Shown here: positions 24,938 to 38,245 of the stretch, one piece after another
How the letters are laid out: the number at the start of each line of letters is the position of its first letter
Numbering within the stretch: position 1 is the first letter of the stretch
NCBI RefSeq assembly: GCF_950023065.1
Contig: NC_088679.1
Span: 63,426,001 to 63,490,000, forward strand
Source: Planococcus citri
Taxonomy: Eukaryota > Arthropoda > Insecta > Hemiptera > Pseudococcidae
Direction of reading: 5' to 3'
DNA: 64,000 nucleotides
Program-made: the position numbers and the translations under genes
Notes under the pieces: generated by a model
What the model was told of the DNA's origin: nothing
The model's database searches: none
Seen by the model: only the letters and a program-made list of their open reading frames with translations

Positions 24938-27900
24938 AAAGGGTACCCCCCGATAAGATAGGCAAAATGCCCTTAACCTCAGATTTCGATGAAACTCACA
25001 GGGTATGTTTAGTACCCCCAAAAAATAATTTTGGGCCCATAGCCCGCTCCCCACCCCACCCCCCTCAGCCAGGGGGGGCAAAAAACGCGTTTTTCAGGGG
25101 AAAAATTCTGTATCAGCGCGTAATTAAGATAAATTGATTCTGTAAACGAATATAGTTAGAAGATACATGGGCGTACCTCCCTGAATTTTTTCAGAATTTT
25201 TCATCACACGGGGAGAGAAGGGGGGACAAAAGAACACTTTAAATCGACATTACTCCGGAACGAAAAAACATACCAAAACGATTTTTTCGTCAAATATGTA
25301 TCTTTAGGTCTACTTTCTATAGAAGTCATCACCCGGCCATTTGGAGTGGTGGGTCAAGCTCAAAAGCTCAAAAAACTCTCAAAAAACCACGTTTTTTGCG
25401 TTTTTCTCCAAAAATATGGACAAATGGCGGAAATCTAAGAGAACCAAGTTGTTCAGCGTGAAATTTTACCTCAGAATTGTGTAATTGAAAATTCATTTAC
25501 ACAGCATGATCGTAAAACTACATGCGCAGAAGTATTTGTGCTTACATCAAGATAGCTGAAAGGATATTCCTGGGTAAAATAGGTGAAATGTCCCTGTCCT
25601 CGGATTTCTGAAATTTTGATGAAACATAGTTGGGTACCATTAAAAAAAATGTCGGAGGCAAAAAATCCCCCCTCCCCCAACCTCCCCTTGCTCATAATAG
25701 CGAAAAAAGGGCCTTTTTCGGGGAGAAAAAATCCATGCTTCAACGAGTTTTGACAAAAAAATCTGTATTCACTCAAAATATATGGAGGAGACAGTATAAT
25801 AAAAGTACCTACATAGGTATTTGAGATTCTGCGCCAATCCATGCTATTGCCATCAAAATCCAAGGCCACTTTTGGGGTTCTACTGAGAAAATTGAAAAGT
25901 AAATCTTTTTTTTTTGGAGAGGGGGTATTAGTAGTTGGTGTTTTGAAAATATTTTCTTCGCAAAAGTTTCGCTATAATGACGAAAAAATATTGAAAGATA
26001 ATATATTTCTGAAACTGAGGAAATATTTTGGAACGCAGTGATGACAATATTTTAGGTTTCAAAAAATTGATAAAGATTGGCAAAAATTCCTAAATTTTTG
26101 TTGATTTTTCGAAATTGACAAAAACAATTTAAAATAATAGCATAGAATGGACGCAGAATCTAAGATATATTCATTTAGGACTGGGTCGATCGTCATTTTT
26201 CTCAAAACAAATTGGGTACAGGGGCTACAGTGAAAAAACCGTGTTTTTTCGAAAATACTCCCACTTTAAGGGCACATGTTTTCCCTTTAGGGGTACTTCT
26301 GGAGCCAGCATTTTTCTGTACAACTTTCAACTCAAAATGACAGTTTTTGCTAAAATTGGTAAAAATCCAGTTTTTTTTCTTTTTTTGGTGATTTACCCAA
26401 TCTACTACATAGTACGTAGGTAGGTAATACCTATGTTTTCAATGTACTTGGTAACTCACATAAAAATTTAATCATCGACACCAAAAAGAAACCTTTCTGA
26501 TAGTTTTGAGTTAGATACCATGTACTTGAAAAGTAGGCTACTTGTAATTCAAGAAAACCTTGATTAAGAAGTTGCATAGCGTAAATAGCGCTATAATGAA
26601 GTATTTTTCACAAAAACTCTAATTTTTGGGCAACCCCTCTCCCCAATGTGGTCGTTGGGAGGGTCCAACTGCAAATCAAACTTCATATTCATGTTCAGCG
26701 AGTTCGGTTCATATGATAATGATACCCATATTGTCTGTCTACTTTCGCCCTAAAATTTGGAGAGGGGGTGCCTATGGCCAAAAAATTGGAGTTTAAGGGT
26801 ATACTCTGCGGAGAGCATTCTAATTTGACAACCGGTCGAAATATGAAACCGATTTGTTCGTTATTTTCATCATTCGTTCGTAAGACTGCATGTAATCGAT
26901 TGAACGAATTTAGTCGTGCTTATGTCCCGCGACCCGCTCCCATCTAAACTTCAGACCGGGATTTCTCCGTGAATTTTCAAAATTCTTCCAATTTTTTTTC
27001 ACCAATACTGATTTATCTATGAAATCGAGGGTATGTAGCCATATTTTCTAATTTTGCTTTTACAACAGGGATGTGAGCGTCTAAAGTACCTCCATCCAAT
27101 TCCCTATTATAGCCATCAAATGTCCTGAATCAAAAATATCTCGACATACCCTCGCTTTTGAAAGCAAACCCTAGAAAAATCCGTTCTATAGTTTTGGCAC
27201 AATCCCCGCCCAAAGTTGACCATTTTTCATCAAAAAATTAGAATAGCCTTAAAGAAGTTAGTTGGTTTTCTTATTGTTTTTGGAGGCCAGCATCCAAAAT
27301 TATGGATCGCTTTTTTTGGTGGTGCTGTGACAAAAAAACACAATTTTGAGTGTTTTTTGAGTTTTTGAAGATGGCCTACCTGGAGGGAAAATTTGAAAAA
27401 AAAATACCAATTATAGTGCTCATGCAGATACATTTTTGAAAAAAAAATTTCATGTACTTAAATTAGGTTCGGAGATATACGGCGGTTTCAAATTTTCTTT
27501 TGTCAATATATCTCCCCTGGGGGGCCCACAATTTTTGAAAAAAATTCAAGTTGCTAGAATCATATCTCCTTCAAGTATTTTGAGTGAATACAGATTTTTT
27601 TGTCAAAACTCGTTGAAGCATGGATTTTTTCTCCCCGAAAAAGGCCCTTTTTTCGCTATTATGAGCAAGGGGAGGTTGGGGGAGGGGGGATTTTTTGCCT
27701 CCGACATTTTTTTTAATGGTACCCAACTATGTTTCATCAAAATTTCAGAAATCCGAGGACAGGGACATTTCACCTATTTTACCCAGGAATATCCTTTCAG
27801 CTATCTTGATGTAAGCACAAATACTTCTGCGCATGTAGTTTTACGATCATGCTGTGTAAATGAATTTTCAATTACACAATTCTGAGGTAAAATTTCACGC

Positions 27901-28418
27901 TGAACAACTTGGTTCTCTTAGATTTCCGCCATTTGTCCATATTTTTGGAGAAAAACGCAAAAAACGTGGTTTTTTGAGAGTTTTTTGAGCTTTTGAGCTT
28001 GACCCACCACTCCAAATGGCCGGGTGATGACTTCTATAGAAAGTAGACCTAAAGATACATATTTGACGAAAAAATCGTTTTGGTATGTTTTTTCGTTCCG
28101 GAGTAATGTCGATTTAAAGTGTTCTTTTGTCCCCCCTTCTCTCCCCGTGTGATGAAAAATTCTGAAAAAATTCAGGGAGGTACGCCCATGTATCTTCTAA
28201 CTATATTCGTTTACAGAATCAATTTATCTTAATTACGCGCTGATACAGAATTTTTCCCCTGAAAAACGCGTTTTTTGCCCCCCCTGGCTGAGGGGGGTGG
28301 GGTGGGGAGCGGGCTATGGGCCCAAAATTATTTTTTGGGGGTACTAAACATACCCTGTGAGTTTCATCGAAATCTGAGGTTAAGGGCATTTTGCCTATCT
28401 TATCGGGGGGTACCCTTT
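24938..28418. mobile_element. Foldback element, family A copy 2
   Basis: The termini AAAGGGTACCCCCCGATAAG and its inverse lie at 24938 and 28418. Arms of about 850 bases match in inverted orientation (24938 to about 25790, and about 27570 to 28418). The interior (25.8-27.5 kb) has no transposase. It is the longest copy in the window and seems to be the most complete. Copy 1 lacks part of its interior, and copy 3 lacks the right arm. Confidence 0.85.
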
Positions 28419-31400
28419 TGTTTAGGCTTAGCTTAGGCAGGCTAAATTGAAACAGCAACACGGCATAAATGTATAAATGTGTACACAGCATTCGCTGGAA
28501 CGAATCTACGTATGTAGGTAGCTAGGTACTCGTTAGTAGGTATACTTGAACTTGAAATTCTAAACACGATTCTCTTATCTACATAGGTAGGTAGATGATG
28601 AATTGACGACATTACGATTACGATTACGATGGAATTTCGGTAATTTGAACGATGCAAGGAGCATTTTCGTCTTGCAAAGTTGAAATATTCGTATACCTAT
28701 TCTCGTATTCTCTTGACTCGCAGTCACCGTACGATGGTTTTCTGGTTTCTTTTCGAGCGACGAGGCGACGAGGCGATGATACCACAACCACAAATTTTCA
28801 CCCGGTCGACTCGACTCGGACTTTTCAGATTCGGATGCTTTGCATTCCAGCTCGAATACGCCATTCACCATCACCATCACCATTCGTCGAGTACAACATC
28901 GAGAAGATGAAGATGGGGAAATAAATACGGTTTATAATTTGTACATACGGGATGGAGTATGTAGGTACTCGTAGTAGAGCGTCATAAAACCGGTTGGCAA
29001 ACGCGTCGCGATGCGGCGCGGCGGCGCATAATCAAACAATAGAACTATGCTTCGCGTATATCCGCGCTTTTCGCCCATAAAAAAATCTCGTTCATTGCTC
29101 GCAGTCGCAGTCGCAGTCACTTCGGCGTGAAACCATTTACGCGCGAATATTTGACAAACACGAGGACGAGACGATGGCGGCGCGGCGCGGCGTGGGTTGG
29201 TTTACTTTCGTTTCGTTCTGTACCATTTTATGATTTCATGCCTTTATTGCCTTGTACATTGTATACGTACGTACTACGTACGAGTACCTATAGATGTGTA
29301 CCAGGTATGTAGTACGAGTACCGTACTAGACCTACTGCGCCTATTGCCATAGCCATATACTTGTAGCATTAGCATCGCGTAGGAAATCCACCCACCCACG
29401 TCCCTCGTACGAGTAGAGTACATACGCGTAAGCTAGTACTCCAACCTACAAGGTAGATATGGGTAATGGGTATGTACATATTATGGAAGTATTTGGTATA
29501 GATGCGCACACGTAGATATGGTACCGCACCACTGTTCAATGTCTGTTGCCAGTTGCCGGTTGCCACGGTCCGACTTCACTTCCGGTAATGGGAAGCGTAC
29601 TCGTACTTCGTAGTTATTTGATTTATGCCATACCGCATACCATGCTATGAAACACACATTCTGTCGCGGACTGTACTACTGGATGGCTGCAAGTAGGAAC
29701 TGGAAGCATTCGCAGTGAAACTGAACGATCGGCATCGGCGACTCAGTCGGCATGCAGCCACCTACTACCCTTCATCTTGGACTGCCGACAGCCAAGTGCG
29801 TCAAGTGCGACCTGCGACGAGCACACATAGGCCTACTGAGGCTGAAGCTGAATCACCGAGGCTCCGACGCGATGTGGATGTATTGTAGACGTAGAGGTAC
29901 ACAATACATATACACATTCACATACCATACCGATACCGATACCGATACCGATACCACATATGTGTACAATTACCCGTTACATCCGGTCTTTCTCGCGTTC
30001 ACGTCAGCATTACTCGTATACGGGTCTGCGTCTGTCGTCTGTGTCTTCGACAATAAGTTTCACGTTTATTTGCTCGATCGTGTATAAATGATCACATTGA
30101 TCATTGATCAGTAGGGATTGCCTGGTAGCGATCGATCTCACTTTTCACTACACTTTTACGCAACCATTCGCATATTTCTACGTCAACAATTACGAGTACA
30201 CCACACATCTGCGAGTAAGTACCTACGTATTTTTCGCGATCCAATTTTGATTTTTCAATAACGCCGTACGCTGGACGCTGGACGGATTATGAAGCGGGCA
30301 GATCAGACTGATGATGGAGTGATGGACTAATGGACGAGTAGGTACCTACACCTCCACCTACCAAGTAAACACCTTTACAACGAGAAGAGGTGCCTGGTTA
30401 GATGGTTCACTTGACTTCACTCGAAGACCAACAACGTTGCAACGTACAATGAACCAACATCAACAATACAGAATCGAGAACCGGAGAACCGAATCACGAA
30501 TCACGAATCACGATGCATGGCACTGCTACTGCACTACTGCTATAGTGCTATCCGCCAATCCGCCATCCGGATCCGGAACACGCTCGACGCTTCCCTCGAT
30601 ACGAATCGCTTCGCTGAACACGAGCTTCAGTTGCAGCTTACTTTACCCACCTATCCACAATATCTGGCTGTGGCTAGAGCTACCTTTACCACTCCGTTTT
30701 TCGTATTTATCAAGCTCGAATGCTCGATTGAAGGCTCGGGCTCGACAAGCGACTAAAACTTGGACAGAATGAGAAAGAATTGTCTCGTCACAGCTACGAG
30801 TATATTCGTGCATTAGTCTTAGTTGACAGATAGACAGACAGACAGTCGGCCAGCTACACCTCCAAGAGCACTTCCGCAGAATCCTCGTCATTTTTTGCAA
30901 GTACGAGTATCCTCTATCGACAATGTTTCATAGTGAAAAATTACTTGACCAATTCAGTAATTTTTCACTGTTTTGCAGTAAAAAAAAACTACTGCTTTAA
31001 AAAGGCAAAATGTCGTGACTGCTAAGCAGTGAAATTGACTGTTTCAAATTTAGAGAGTATTGGTTATTATTACCTTGAGTGGGAATTGGGAAACGGGAAA
31101 CGCCAAAAGGAAGTATACCCTCTTGGCCACCCATCGAGAGCTACAGATTCTAGCGACGAATGTAGACCTACATTCGATCGGCCAACTCACAACTCACCAC
31201 CACCCTTTCACCACCTACATGGTACTCATATTCAGTACTCCTCATTACCTTATACATAGGTAGGTATCTATCAATATAGAACAGAGTTGCATCAAACATT
31301 CAACGTGTACACGTGTACGGTACGATGTAATAAACAATGGGCAATGGGTTGACACTTGACAGGCACCTTGACTGCGAAACAATTTGATGATACTGTACGT

Positions 31401-31788
31401 TTACGTAAGTACGTACGCGTTGCGCACTGGTACAGATACGAATATTTTCGTATGTATTTTAGATACCTACGTATTAGTACAATCGAATCAACATAACAAT
31501 GAATGATTACTAATTAGCAATTACCTGGCGAGAATGTAAATCAGCGCCATTTAAATAGGTAATAGGTAGACAGAGACGCTAAATGACTGAAATACTCGTA
31601 CATATAAATACGTAGTACAATATGTAGCATAGGTAAGAGCCGAGATGGACGTACCGAATCGTAACTCTCCATATTTTACGTATGGTAGGTAGAGGTACCA
31701 ACTATACTACGTATATAAGTGCGTAACCCATAAAACCAATTCGTCTTTAACAAGTGCAAAACATTTGAAATTTGGATATCTACGAATA
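28419..31788. other. Gene-free interval, locally CpG-rich
   Basis: No exon supported by splice sites and protein similarity was found. 28980-29210 contains dense CG dinucleotides (GCGGCGCGGCGGCGC and similar). A GATACC microsatellite lies at 29925-29956 and a CAGA run at 30827-30844. It may hold regulatory sequence for either flanking gene. Confidence 0.4.
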
Positions 31789-34755
31789 GTCTACAGTCCA
31801 AGCGCAAAAAAGTGTCATTTGAGTTGACCATTTTGGGGGGCAAAAAAAAGAGTTGGCATTTCGTTAGTATCTTATTAACATTCAAGAAAATGGACATTTC
31901 GGATTTTTTGACTGGCACAATAGGGAGCTGGAGCCTCAAAACCCCCATTTTTCGAAGTTGGCGGGGGGAAAAATTTTTTTTTTTAATTTGGTAGAGGACA
32001 CTCTCCCGAGTATAGATATATACTTTTTTTGAGTTGGATTCCGGCACAGTTGCGTTCCAGAGCTGCATAAAGGCAATTTTTTGCCAATTTTGGCACTTTT
32101 TCACATAAAAACGACTCTGTAGAAGCAATACGGCTTGGGGGGAAAAAAATACGCACCTACATGATTGCATCCATTCATCCCACGCTGATAGAGACCAACT
32201 TTGTGAAAAACGGCCGGCACAATGACCCGCAGTGAATTTTCAAAGTTACGCATCCGGGCCATTTCATTAAAAAAAATGGATGTATGACATTTTGACAACG
32301 TGACCGTACTGACCGTGCGACCTATCAAAGTGGGTTAAAATTTCGCGAGAAAACCGAAAATCTCGATGAAAATTTTTTTTGAGCGTCTCATGAAAATTTT
32401 GAGCTAAAAAATTATATGAATCATTTCTCAAGTAGGTACTTTTAGTCTGTTGTAACATGTGACCTATACAAAATGGTTAAAATTTCGCGAGGAACCCGAA
32501 AATCTCAATGAAATTTTTTTTTGAGTGCCTCATGAAAATTTTGAGCTAAAACAATTGTATGAATCATTTCTAAAGTACTTTCAATGAAGTGTTAAAAGTT
32601 TGTGTGAAGTATAAAGATTTGGATGGTCCTTTCTTATTTATAGAAAGCACGGCTCAACAATTTTGAGCCCCATGAGTCGCATTAATTTTTCACTAATTTT
32701 AATGAAGTAAATACCTACGTAATCCGACTTCTGATGTAGGGTTGGAAATTCCATGTAAAACAACAAGATGTTGATGAAATTTGATTTTACTGCTTTTCAT
32801 AGGTACCTACCTAATATTTTTACTTTTATATCATATTCCAAAAAATACCTACCAATTGTAGGAAAATGCAGACAAGAAGTCAAAAGGTTGGCGATGAGGA
32901 ATAATCGGAGTAACGGATGATTTGAAAACTGTCACACACTTTTTGCGCAAATTTTAGAGCAATTTTCAATTATTTTTGGTAGCTTCCCAATCCAACATTT
33001 TTTTCTGGTGTGTGGCTGTACTGGTTGACTGTTCTCATAGAAATGTTACCCCGCACCGTTTTTTTTTAAAACTACATTACAGCTCGTTCTGATCGTACTT
33101 ATCTGTGAAGTTTTGATATTTCGCAAAATCTGTGTCATTCGGCTTGCCTTTTTATTTGCCCTGATGAACCCGCCAAAAACGATAATTGAGAAAGGGAAGT
33201 TATTATACATGATAAGTACACATTTATTACGTGTTAAAAATCGAATAATGTCCAGTAGGTAAGGCTAGAAACGAAAAAACGTTGAGATTGTCCTTCGGCT
33301 TGCCCAGCGCCCATTTGTCCTTCGACTTGGCCCAAATTTCAGACAGCTGTACTTTTATCGCGCTAGTCGACATATTACACAATAATACAAATAAAATTTG
33401 ACATTTTCTCTCTCCCCACGCCTCACCTTTACCCCTACCAAAAAAATAAGTCCAGATTCGAACTCTGTGGCCTGAAAAACATAAATCGACATATTACACG
33501 ATAATATAAGCAAAATTTGACATTTTCCTCCTCCCCACGCCTCACCCTCCACCTCTACATAAAAAATAACTCCAGATTCGAATTCTACGACCTCGAAAAC
33601 ATATCAATCGACATATTACACATCGATGAGGGTCGAATCCTAATTATCGCCGTTTAAGGGGGGTCAGGGCCCACAGGGAGGGGGATTGAATTGAGGCCAA
33701 CACTAGAAAAGGGATCTGGGACACCTATACAAATGATCCCCACTTGAAATTTTCCGAAAAAATGATTTTCATTTTTCAAAATTATGCATATCAAAATCGA
33801 CCCTTTTTCTGAGAATCACCCTAATACAATTTTTTTACTGCAAAATTTTCATTAACAGATCAAGAGATTTTTTTACTGAGATTTTTGATCCTCCCGCAAA
33901 ATTTTAAGCCATTTGCATAGGTCGCATGTTACAACAGACTGATAGTTTGTTTTATGTACTTGAAAAATGATTCATACAATTGTTTTAGCTCAAAATTTTC
34001 ATGAGGCACTCAAAAAAAAATTTCATTGAGATTTTCGGGTTCCTCGCGAAATTTTAACCATTTTGTATAGGTCACATGTTACAACAGACTAAAAGTACCT
34101 ACTTGAGAAATGATTCATATAATTTTTTAGCTCAAAATTTTCATGAGACGCTCAAAAAAAATTTTCATCGAGATTTTCGGTTTTCTCGCGAAATTTTAAC
34201 CCACTTTGATAGGTCGCACGGTCAGTACGGTCACGTTGTCAAAATGTCATACATCCATTTTTTTTAATGAAATGGCCCGGATGCGTAACTTTGAAAATTC
34301 ACTGCGGGTCATTGTGCCGGCCGTTTTTCACAAAGTTGGTCTCTATCAGCGTGGGATGAATGGATGCAATCATGTAGGTGCGTATTTTTTTCCCCCCAAG
34401 CCGTATTGCTTCTACAGAGTCGTTTTTATGTGAAAAAGTGCCAAAATTGGCAAAAAATTGCCTTTATGCAGCTCTGGAACGCAACTGTGCCGGAATCCAA
34501 CTCAAAAAAAGTATATATCTATACTCGGGAGAGTGTCCTCTACCAAATTAAAAAAAAAAATTTTTCCCCCCGCCAACTTCGAAAAATGGGGGTTTTGAGG
34601 CTCCAGCTCCCTATTGTGCCAGTCAAAAAATCCGAAATGTCCATTTTCTTGAATGTTAATAAGATACTAACGAAATGCCAACTCTTTTTTTTGCCCCCCA
34701 AAAAATTGAACTGTTTTCGGTTTCTAGAGCACTTTTTGGTGTTTGGACTGTAGAC
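31789..34755. mobile_element. Foldback element with GTCTACAGTCCA termini, copy 1
   Basis: Termini GTCTACAGTCCAAGCGC and the inverted ...TTTGGACTGTAGAC are each flanked by TA. Arms of about 770 bases are nearly identical in inverted orientation (31800-32560 and 33970-34745), so the same open frames appear on opposite strands. The middle (about 33350-33630) has three tandem modules with CGACATATTACAC and CTCCCCACGCCTCAC. No transposase is visible. A TA target site hints at a Tc1/mariner-type origin. Confidence 0.85.
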
Positions 34756-34843
34756 TAGAAGAAGTAATACCTAAAAGTAGTTAGAGATACGTATGATGAA
34801 TCATACGAGTAGTTCGAAGCATTGCTAGGCTCGATACATATTA

Positions 34844-37800
34844 GTCTACAATCCACAAACGTAAAAGTGTTACCCTACTGAAATTTTTTGATTACCAAAA
34901 AACTCATCCGGCTAAATGTAGATGGGACCCCCGAAAACCCAAAATGCATGATTTCAATATTTCAAACTTGCACAATAGGGGGCTGGAGCCTCAAAGGGGT
35001 GTATTTATGAATGTGGTCGGTACAGAAAAAATTAAATGTAGTCGGGAAGAGTACTACCACCAGATACCAAATATGTGTTTTTTTCTGTTGGTCATTAGCA
35101 CAAACGGATTTTATTGCACTTTGAATGCAGTTTTTATGCATTTTTTATGGTTAAATCGTTCTATAATCATAAGTATGAGCGGCAACCGAAAATTTTTTGT
35201 GAAATTAGTTCGACAAGATTATTTCAGACCGAACTGAAAAAAAACTGCTGAAAAATACCTGCACAATGACGAGTGATGGCGCAGAGAAGTGGTTGGAGGT
35301 TTCCCCCACTCCAAAATTTAGTTTGACATTTTTCCCCTCAAAGTACTCGTGCGACCTATCAAAATGTATTAAAATTTCGCGTAGAACACGATTATACCAT
35401 TAATTTTGAATTTCAACCCTTCTGTGCCCCTCTCCCCGCCCTAAATTGCAGTTTGACAATTTTTTTATGAATATATTCCCATGCGACATATCAAAATGCG
35501 CTGAAATTTCGCGTAGAATACGATTATACCATTAATTTTGAATTTCAACCCTTCTGTGTCTCTCTCCCCCGCCCTAAATTGTAGTTTGACAATTTTTTTA
35601 TGAATATTCCCATGCGACCGGCCTATCAAAATGTGCTAAAATTTTGCATCGAATCCGAATGTACCATTAATTGTAGGCATTTCTTTTTTAATGCGTACTT
35701 CAACGTGAAACCATGTCCAGTCAGTTGTTGTTAACTCGCTATACCATACTCAGTACCTACTCAGTAGCCGCTGTGCAGCTCCTACATATGTTCTCTCAGG
35801 AAATGATGCAGTTTCTAGGTAGTAAGCATAATTGGTTGCATAATTTTTACTTTTATTTTGAAATAAACTTTTAAAATTTTATCTATGATCTTTAAAATAA
35901 CAGTGGGTGAGGAGAGGGGCATAGATTAGAAGGGCAGAACATCAAAATTAATGACATATACAGATTCTACGCAAAGTTTCAGTGAATTTTGATAGGTCGC
36001 ACACGAATATTCATTAAAAAATGGTCGAACTCCACTTCAGGATTGGAGAGGGGGCAGGGTATCCAACGGATTTTTTTTTGAAAAAATCACTACCTTTTCA
36101 CTACTTTTTTTCAACCAAATTTTCAGAATGCAATCCACTCAACCACCCCCTCCCCCCCACACACAAAAAATGTTTCACATGGAAATTTTTAAAAAAATTG
36201 AAACTGGAAGAAAATTTGTAATTTCAATCAAAATTATTGAAAAAACAATACACGAGCTTATTACATTCGTTATAAGACAAGGTGTCAAACAAAATTTCAA
36301 AATAAAAAATCCGGGCTTTAACAGGACATTTTTTGAACACTAGAGATTTTATTAAAAAAAAAAAAGGAGCCGGGGGAGGCAAAATTTTACATTAGAATTT
36401 TTCGCTTTTAGTTTTCCAATGTCTTCAACATCCCAAGATTTTTTTCAAGCAATCGGATGTCAAAAATATAATTTTATCATTTCAATTTTTGATTTTTTTT
36501 CACGTTAAAGTTTCTTGCTCATGTAATGAAATTGAGTGAATAAAAAACTTTTTATGTATTAACAAACCAAAATTTTTAATTTCGAAAGAGGGGCACATAT
36601 ATGTAAAAAACGATGATTTTTTGTGTGATGAATTGGTTAAGGCTCATTTATAATGGTAATAGAAATTCATGAAAAAAATAAATGAAAAAGTTGAATCTGT
36701 GGTTTTCAATAGTACCATTTATAATGGTAATTGAAATTCTCCTATTAAAAACCATAGATTCAACTTTTTCATTTATTTTTTTTTGTGAATTTCTATTACC
36801 ATTATAAATGAGCCTTTAATTATAAGAAGCTTATTACTTTGCTTCAAAATTTTAAAATTCAAATGATTTTTTTTTTGAAAAATTTAAAATTGAAAAAAAA
36901 GCAAACAAGCCCGAGCGAAGCGAGGGCAGACGCTTTAAAAAATTCATGTTTCGAGAAGTGAAAAAAATTTCTTCATGCAGGAAGGAGTTTATCTTTCTGA
37001 TTCAAACTTTGAACATTTCTTGAATTTGAACAATAGTTTTTCACGGGGAAAAACAGTGAACAGCCCGAGCGAACCGAGGGCAAAATCTCTCAGAAATGTG
37101 TAATTCAAGCTCTAAAAAAGTCGACAAATGAGCTCTTTTCTACGGAATAAAGATCGAGAAAAAGGAACGAATTTGAATTTTTTTCATTTTTTCACTACCT
37201 TTTTAACAAAATTCACTACTTTTTCACTAATTGCACTACCTGTTAGATACCCGGGGGGGGGCACAGTAGGGTTGAAATTCAAAATTAATGGTGTATTCAG
37301 AATCTACGTAAAAGCTTAGTGCATTTTAATATGTCGCATGGGAGTATTCACAAAAAAGTTGTCGAATTACACAGTAGGGTGGGGGAGGGGGCACACAAGG
37401 GTTATTGAAATTCAAAATTAATGGTATATTCGGATTCGATGCAAAATTTTAGCACATTTTGATAGGCCGGTCGCATGGGAATATTCATAAAAAAATTGTC
37501 AAACTACAATTTAGGGCGGGGGAGAGGGACACAGAAGGGTTGAAATTCAAAATTAATGGTATAATCGTATTCTACGCGAAATTTCAGCGCATTTTGATAT
37601 GTCGCATGGAAATATATTCATAAAAAAATTGTCAAACTGCAATTTAGGGCGGGGAGAGGGGCACAGAAGGGTAAACTAATGGTATAATCGTGTTCTACGC
37701 GAAATTTTAATACATTTTGATAGGTCGCACGAGTACTTTGAGGGGAAAAATGTCAAACTAAATTTTGGAGTGGGGGTAACCTCCAACCACTTCTCTGCGC

Positions 37801-38245
37801 CATCACTCGTCATTGTGCAGGTATTTTTCAGCAGTTTTTTTTCAGTTCGGTCTGAAATAATCTTGTCGAACTAATTTCACAAAAAATTTTCGGTTGCCGC
37901 TCATACTTATGATTATAGAACGATTTAACCATAAAAAATGCATAAAAACTGCATTCAAAGTGCAATAAAATCCGTTTGTGCTAATGACCAACAGAAAAAA
38001 ACACATATTTGGTATCTGGTGGTAGTACTCTTCCCGACTACATTTCATTTTTTCTGTACCGACCACATTCATAAATACACCCCTTTGAGGCTCCAGCCCC
38101 CTATTGTGCAAGTTTGAAATATTGAAATCATGCATTTTGGGTTTTCGGGGGTCCCATCTACATTTAGCCGGATGAGTTTTTTGGTAATCAAAAAATTTCA
38201 GTAAAATCGATTTCTAACGTACTTTTTGCTCCGTGGATTGTAGAC
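34844..38245. mobile_element. Foldback element with GTCTACAATCCA termini, copy 2
   Basis: Termini GTCTACAATCCACAAACG and the inverted ...CCGTGGATTGTAGAC are flanked by TA. Arms of about 850 bases pair (34844-35690 with 37390-38245). They contain two or three tandem modules with GAATATTCCCATGCGAC. The terminal dodecamer is shared with the neighbour at 31789, but the arms differ, so these are two members of one terminal-repeat family only 88 bases apart. A small MITE is nested at 36640-36815. Confidence 0.85.
36640..36815. mobile_element. Small palindromic MITE, possible PIF/Harbinger type
   Basis: The inverted termini AGGCTCATTTATAATGG lie at both ends, and almost the whole 176 bases fold back on itself. 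It is flanked by TTA on each side (36637-36639 and 36816-36818). A 3-bp TTA/TAA duplication is typical of PIF/Harbinger MITEs. It is nested within the larger foldback element 34844-38245. Confidence 0.75.

Noticed and set aside
4599..28418. Target duplication for family A elements
   Set aside because: Flanks of copies 1 and 2 were compared (TT/GC and T/TG next to AAAGGG ends) and do not repeat, so no superfamily was assigned.
29752..30087. Open frame with Thr-Asp repeats
   Set aside because: It is produced by the GATACC microsatellite. There are no splice sites or similarity to support it.
31676..34753. Matching open frames on opposite strands (31676-32170, 34364-34753 and similar)
   Set aside because: They are the two arms of one long inverted repeat, so each frame appears twice automatically. 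Composition is T/A-rich with no protein similarity that I recognise.
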